Source: Bordetella parapertussis (GTDB lineage Bacteria; Pseudomonadota; Gammaproteobacteria; Burkholderiales; Burkholderiaceae_C). Taken from it: a DNA stretch of 23,082 bases. Below, piece by piece: positions 22,249 through 23,082 of the stretch. Position 1 is the first letter of the stretch; each line of letters starts with the position of its first letter. The translations under genes and the position numbers were made by a program. The notes under the pieces were generated by a model. That model saw nothing but the letters and a program-made list of their open reading frames with translations, was not told where the DNA came from and searched no databases. Location of the stretch: positions 1-23,082 of the forward strand of contig CAMDJU010000010.1 of NCBI GenBank assembly GCA_945900695.1, written 5' to 3'.

Positions 22249-22869
22249 TCAGGTGGGTGCGGGCAAAGTCTCGCTGAAACTGCCGCGCTGGCTCATGCGC
22301 TCGAGCAGCTTGTCCAAGGTCGGGTAATCACTGCGCCAGTCGATCTGGGCGAAGCGAAAGTCCAAGTAACCCAGGGCGCAACCGACGGCAATATCGGCCA
22401 AGCTGAAATGGGTGCCCGCACAAAAACTGCGCTCGCCCAAGCCCCGCGCCATGGCGCTCAAGGACAAGTGGATTTTGTCCATTTGCCGCGCCACCCAGGC
22501 CGGGCTGCGCTGGCTTTCCTCGCGCCCTGGCCAGGTGTTTTCCAAGCGCGCCAAGATGGCCGCATCCAGCAAACCATCGGCCAAGGCCTCCCAGGTTTTC
22601 ACCTCGGCGCGCTCGCGCCCCGACGAGGGAATCAGTTTGCCCACAGGCGACAAGGTGTCCAGGTACTCAACGATGACACGCGAATCAAACAAGGCCTCGC
22701 CGCCTTCCATGATCAAGCAGGGCACCTTGCCCAGTGGGTTGGACAAGTTGATGGCGGTTTGTGCCGACCACACGTCTTCTAAAACCAATTGATAGTCGAG
22801 TTTTTTTTCGGCCATCACGATGCGCACTTTGCGAACGTAAGGGCTGGTGATGGCACCAATGAGTTTCAT
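22249..22869 (-). CDS. Glutathione S-transferase family protein (YibF-like)
   Basis: The 206-residue protein has a thioredoxin-like N-terminal domain and a helical C-terminal domain. Visible features are TSPYVRKVRIVMAEK (8-22), the cis-Pro segment GKVPCLI (about 47-53), the glutathione gamma-glutamyl site FDSRVIVEYLD (about 61-71), and the C-terminal FSLADIAVGCALGYLDFR with the N-capping box typical of the family. It resembles the YibF group. The substrate is unknown. It has its own candidate -10 box and is convergent with the NTF2-like gene with no base between the stops. It may or may not be functionally tied to the neighbouring cluster. Confidence 0.93.
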   Translation of the reverse strand: MKLIGAITSPYVRKVRIVMAEKKLDYQLVLEDVWSAQTAINLSNPLGKVPCLIMEGGEALFDSRVIVEYLDTLSPVGKLIPSSGRERAEVKTWEALADGLLDAAILARLENTWPGREESQRSPAWVARQMDKIHLSLSAMARGLGERSFCAGTHFSLADIAVGCALGYLDFRFAQIDWRSDYPTLDKLLERMSQRGSFSETLPAPT

Positions 22870-22897
22870 GCTGAGCGGTCAAAACGAAGTGGCCTTC

Positions 22898-22903
22898 ATT
22901 CTA
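22898..22903 (-). promoter_or_regulatory. Candidate -10 box (TAGAAT) of the glutathione transferase gene
   Basis: TAGAAT on the minus strand, with TTGCAT (22923-22928) 19 bases upstream as a possible -35. Transcription would begin near 22891 and give a leader of about 22 bases, in which no clear Shine-Dalgarno site is seen. The 103-base region up to purB carries both divergent promoters. Confidence 0.35.
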
Positions 22904-22938
22904 TCGGTCACCGCGACCCCGAATGCAAAGACATTCCC

Positions 22939-22951
22939 CTGTTGACAACAG
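22939..22951. promoter_or_regulatory. Perfect palindrome CTGTTG-A-CAACAG in the purB promoter region
   Basis: Two 6-bp arms flank one base. The site covers the expected -35 position of the purB promoter. It contains the sequence TTGACA, but only 13 bases separate that from the -10 box, too short for a normal -35. An operator for an unknown regulator is possible. Confidence 0.35.
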
Positions 22952-22960
22952 TGCCTGGCC

Positions 22961-22966
22961 TAAAAT
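22961..22966 (+). promoter_or_regulatory. -10 box (TAAAAT) of purB
   Basis: TAAAAT is followed by six bases and then the purB ATG, so transcription probably starts at or next to the start codon. No Shine-Dalgarno site fits in that space. This suggests a leaderless purB mRNA. Confidence 0.55.
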
Positions 22967-22972
22967 CATTCG

Positions 22973-23082
22973 ATGAACCACTCTGCCATCACTGCTTTGT
23001 CGCCGCTGGACGGTCGCTACGCCAACAAACTCACCGCGTTGCGCGCTTTGATGAGCGAACAAGGCTATATGCACCGGCGTGT
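22973..23082 (+). CDS. purB: Adenylosuccinate lyase, N-terminal part (partial)
   Basis: Only the first 36 codons are present; the gene continues beyond the right edge. PurB catalyses two fumarate-releasing steps in purine synthesis, on SAICAR and on adenylosuccinate. The N-terminal sequence ITALSPLDGRYANKLTALR followed by MSEQGYMHRR is characteristic of the E. coli-type PurB, which opens with LSPLDGRY. The ATG follows a TAAAAT box by six bases. Confidence 0.93.
   Translation, partial: MNHSAITALSPLDGRYANKLTALRALMSEQGYMHRR

Noticed and set aside
22942..22947. TTGACA as the -35 box of purB
   Set aside because: Only 13 bases separate it from TAAAAT, too few for a normal sigma-70 promoter; it is better explained as part of the palindrome.
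1..23082. Mobile elements, CRISPR arrays, tRNA or rRNA genes
   Set aside because: No transposase, integrase or phage-like frame, no regularly spaced direct repeats and no RNA gene signature were seen; base composition looks even throughout.

Overview
This window looks like an ordinary chromosomal stretch from a GC-rich betaproteobacterium, most likely a member of the Burkholderiales close to the Comamonadaceae. That placement rests on recognised protein families and gene order (fused-type indolepyruvate oxidoreductase, a stand-alone RfaE2, glnE divergent from yhdP). It is an inference, because no rRNA or database match was available. Coding density is very high, and I see no insertion sequence, phage gene, CRISPR array, tRNA or rRNA.

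Left part (1-9619), mostly minus strand. The 5' end of an indolepyruvate ferredoxin oxidoreductase gene runs off the left edge, with mltA (lytic transglycosylase lipoprotein) upstream of it. A small single-pass membrane protein starts head-to-head with mltA. Next comes a tightly coupled minus-strand run, read from right to left: yhdP (huge AsmA-like envelope protein), a nitrilase-family amidase, a PAS sensor histidine kinase and a FixJ/LuxR-type response regulator. Their junctions are ATGA, GTGA and TGAccATG, so they are probably one operon.

Middle (9671-13077). glnE (glutamine synthetase adenylyltransferase) is divergent from yhdP across 51 bp. rfaE2 (ADP-heptose synthesis) converges on it.

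Right part (13139-22248) is the most interesting. A MerR-type regulator with a cobalamin-binding domain of the CarH/LitR photoreceptor type is transcribed leftward. Diverging from it is a run of plus-strand genes: an exported glutathione peroxidase, an FAD amine-oxidase-like enzyme, a DUF1365 protein, a cyclopropane-synthase-like methyltransferase, a chalcone-isomerase-like exported protein, a GPH-type MFS transporter, a DUF3833 lipoprotein, a possible 49-residue Cys-rich protein, a short-chain dehydrogenase and an NTF2-like protein. Most of these genes overlap by four bases. The set resembles light- or singlet-oxygen-induced clusters known elsewhere, including the methylase/desaturase pair (UfaM/UfaD) that makes furan fatty acids. 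I infer a light- and B12-controlled membrane-lipid protection module. A perfect palindrome between the regulator and the cluster is a candidate operator.

Right end. A glutathione S-transferase gene converges on the cluster with no intergenic base, and the first 36 codons of purB leave the window at the right edge.
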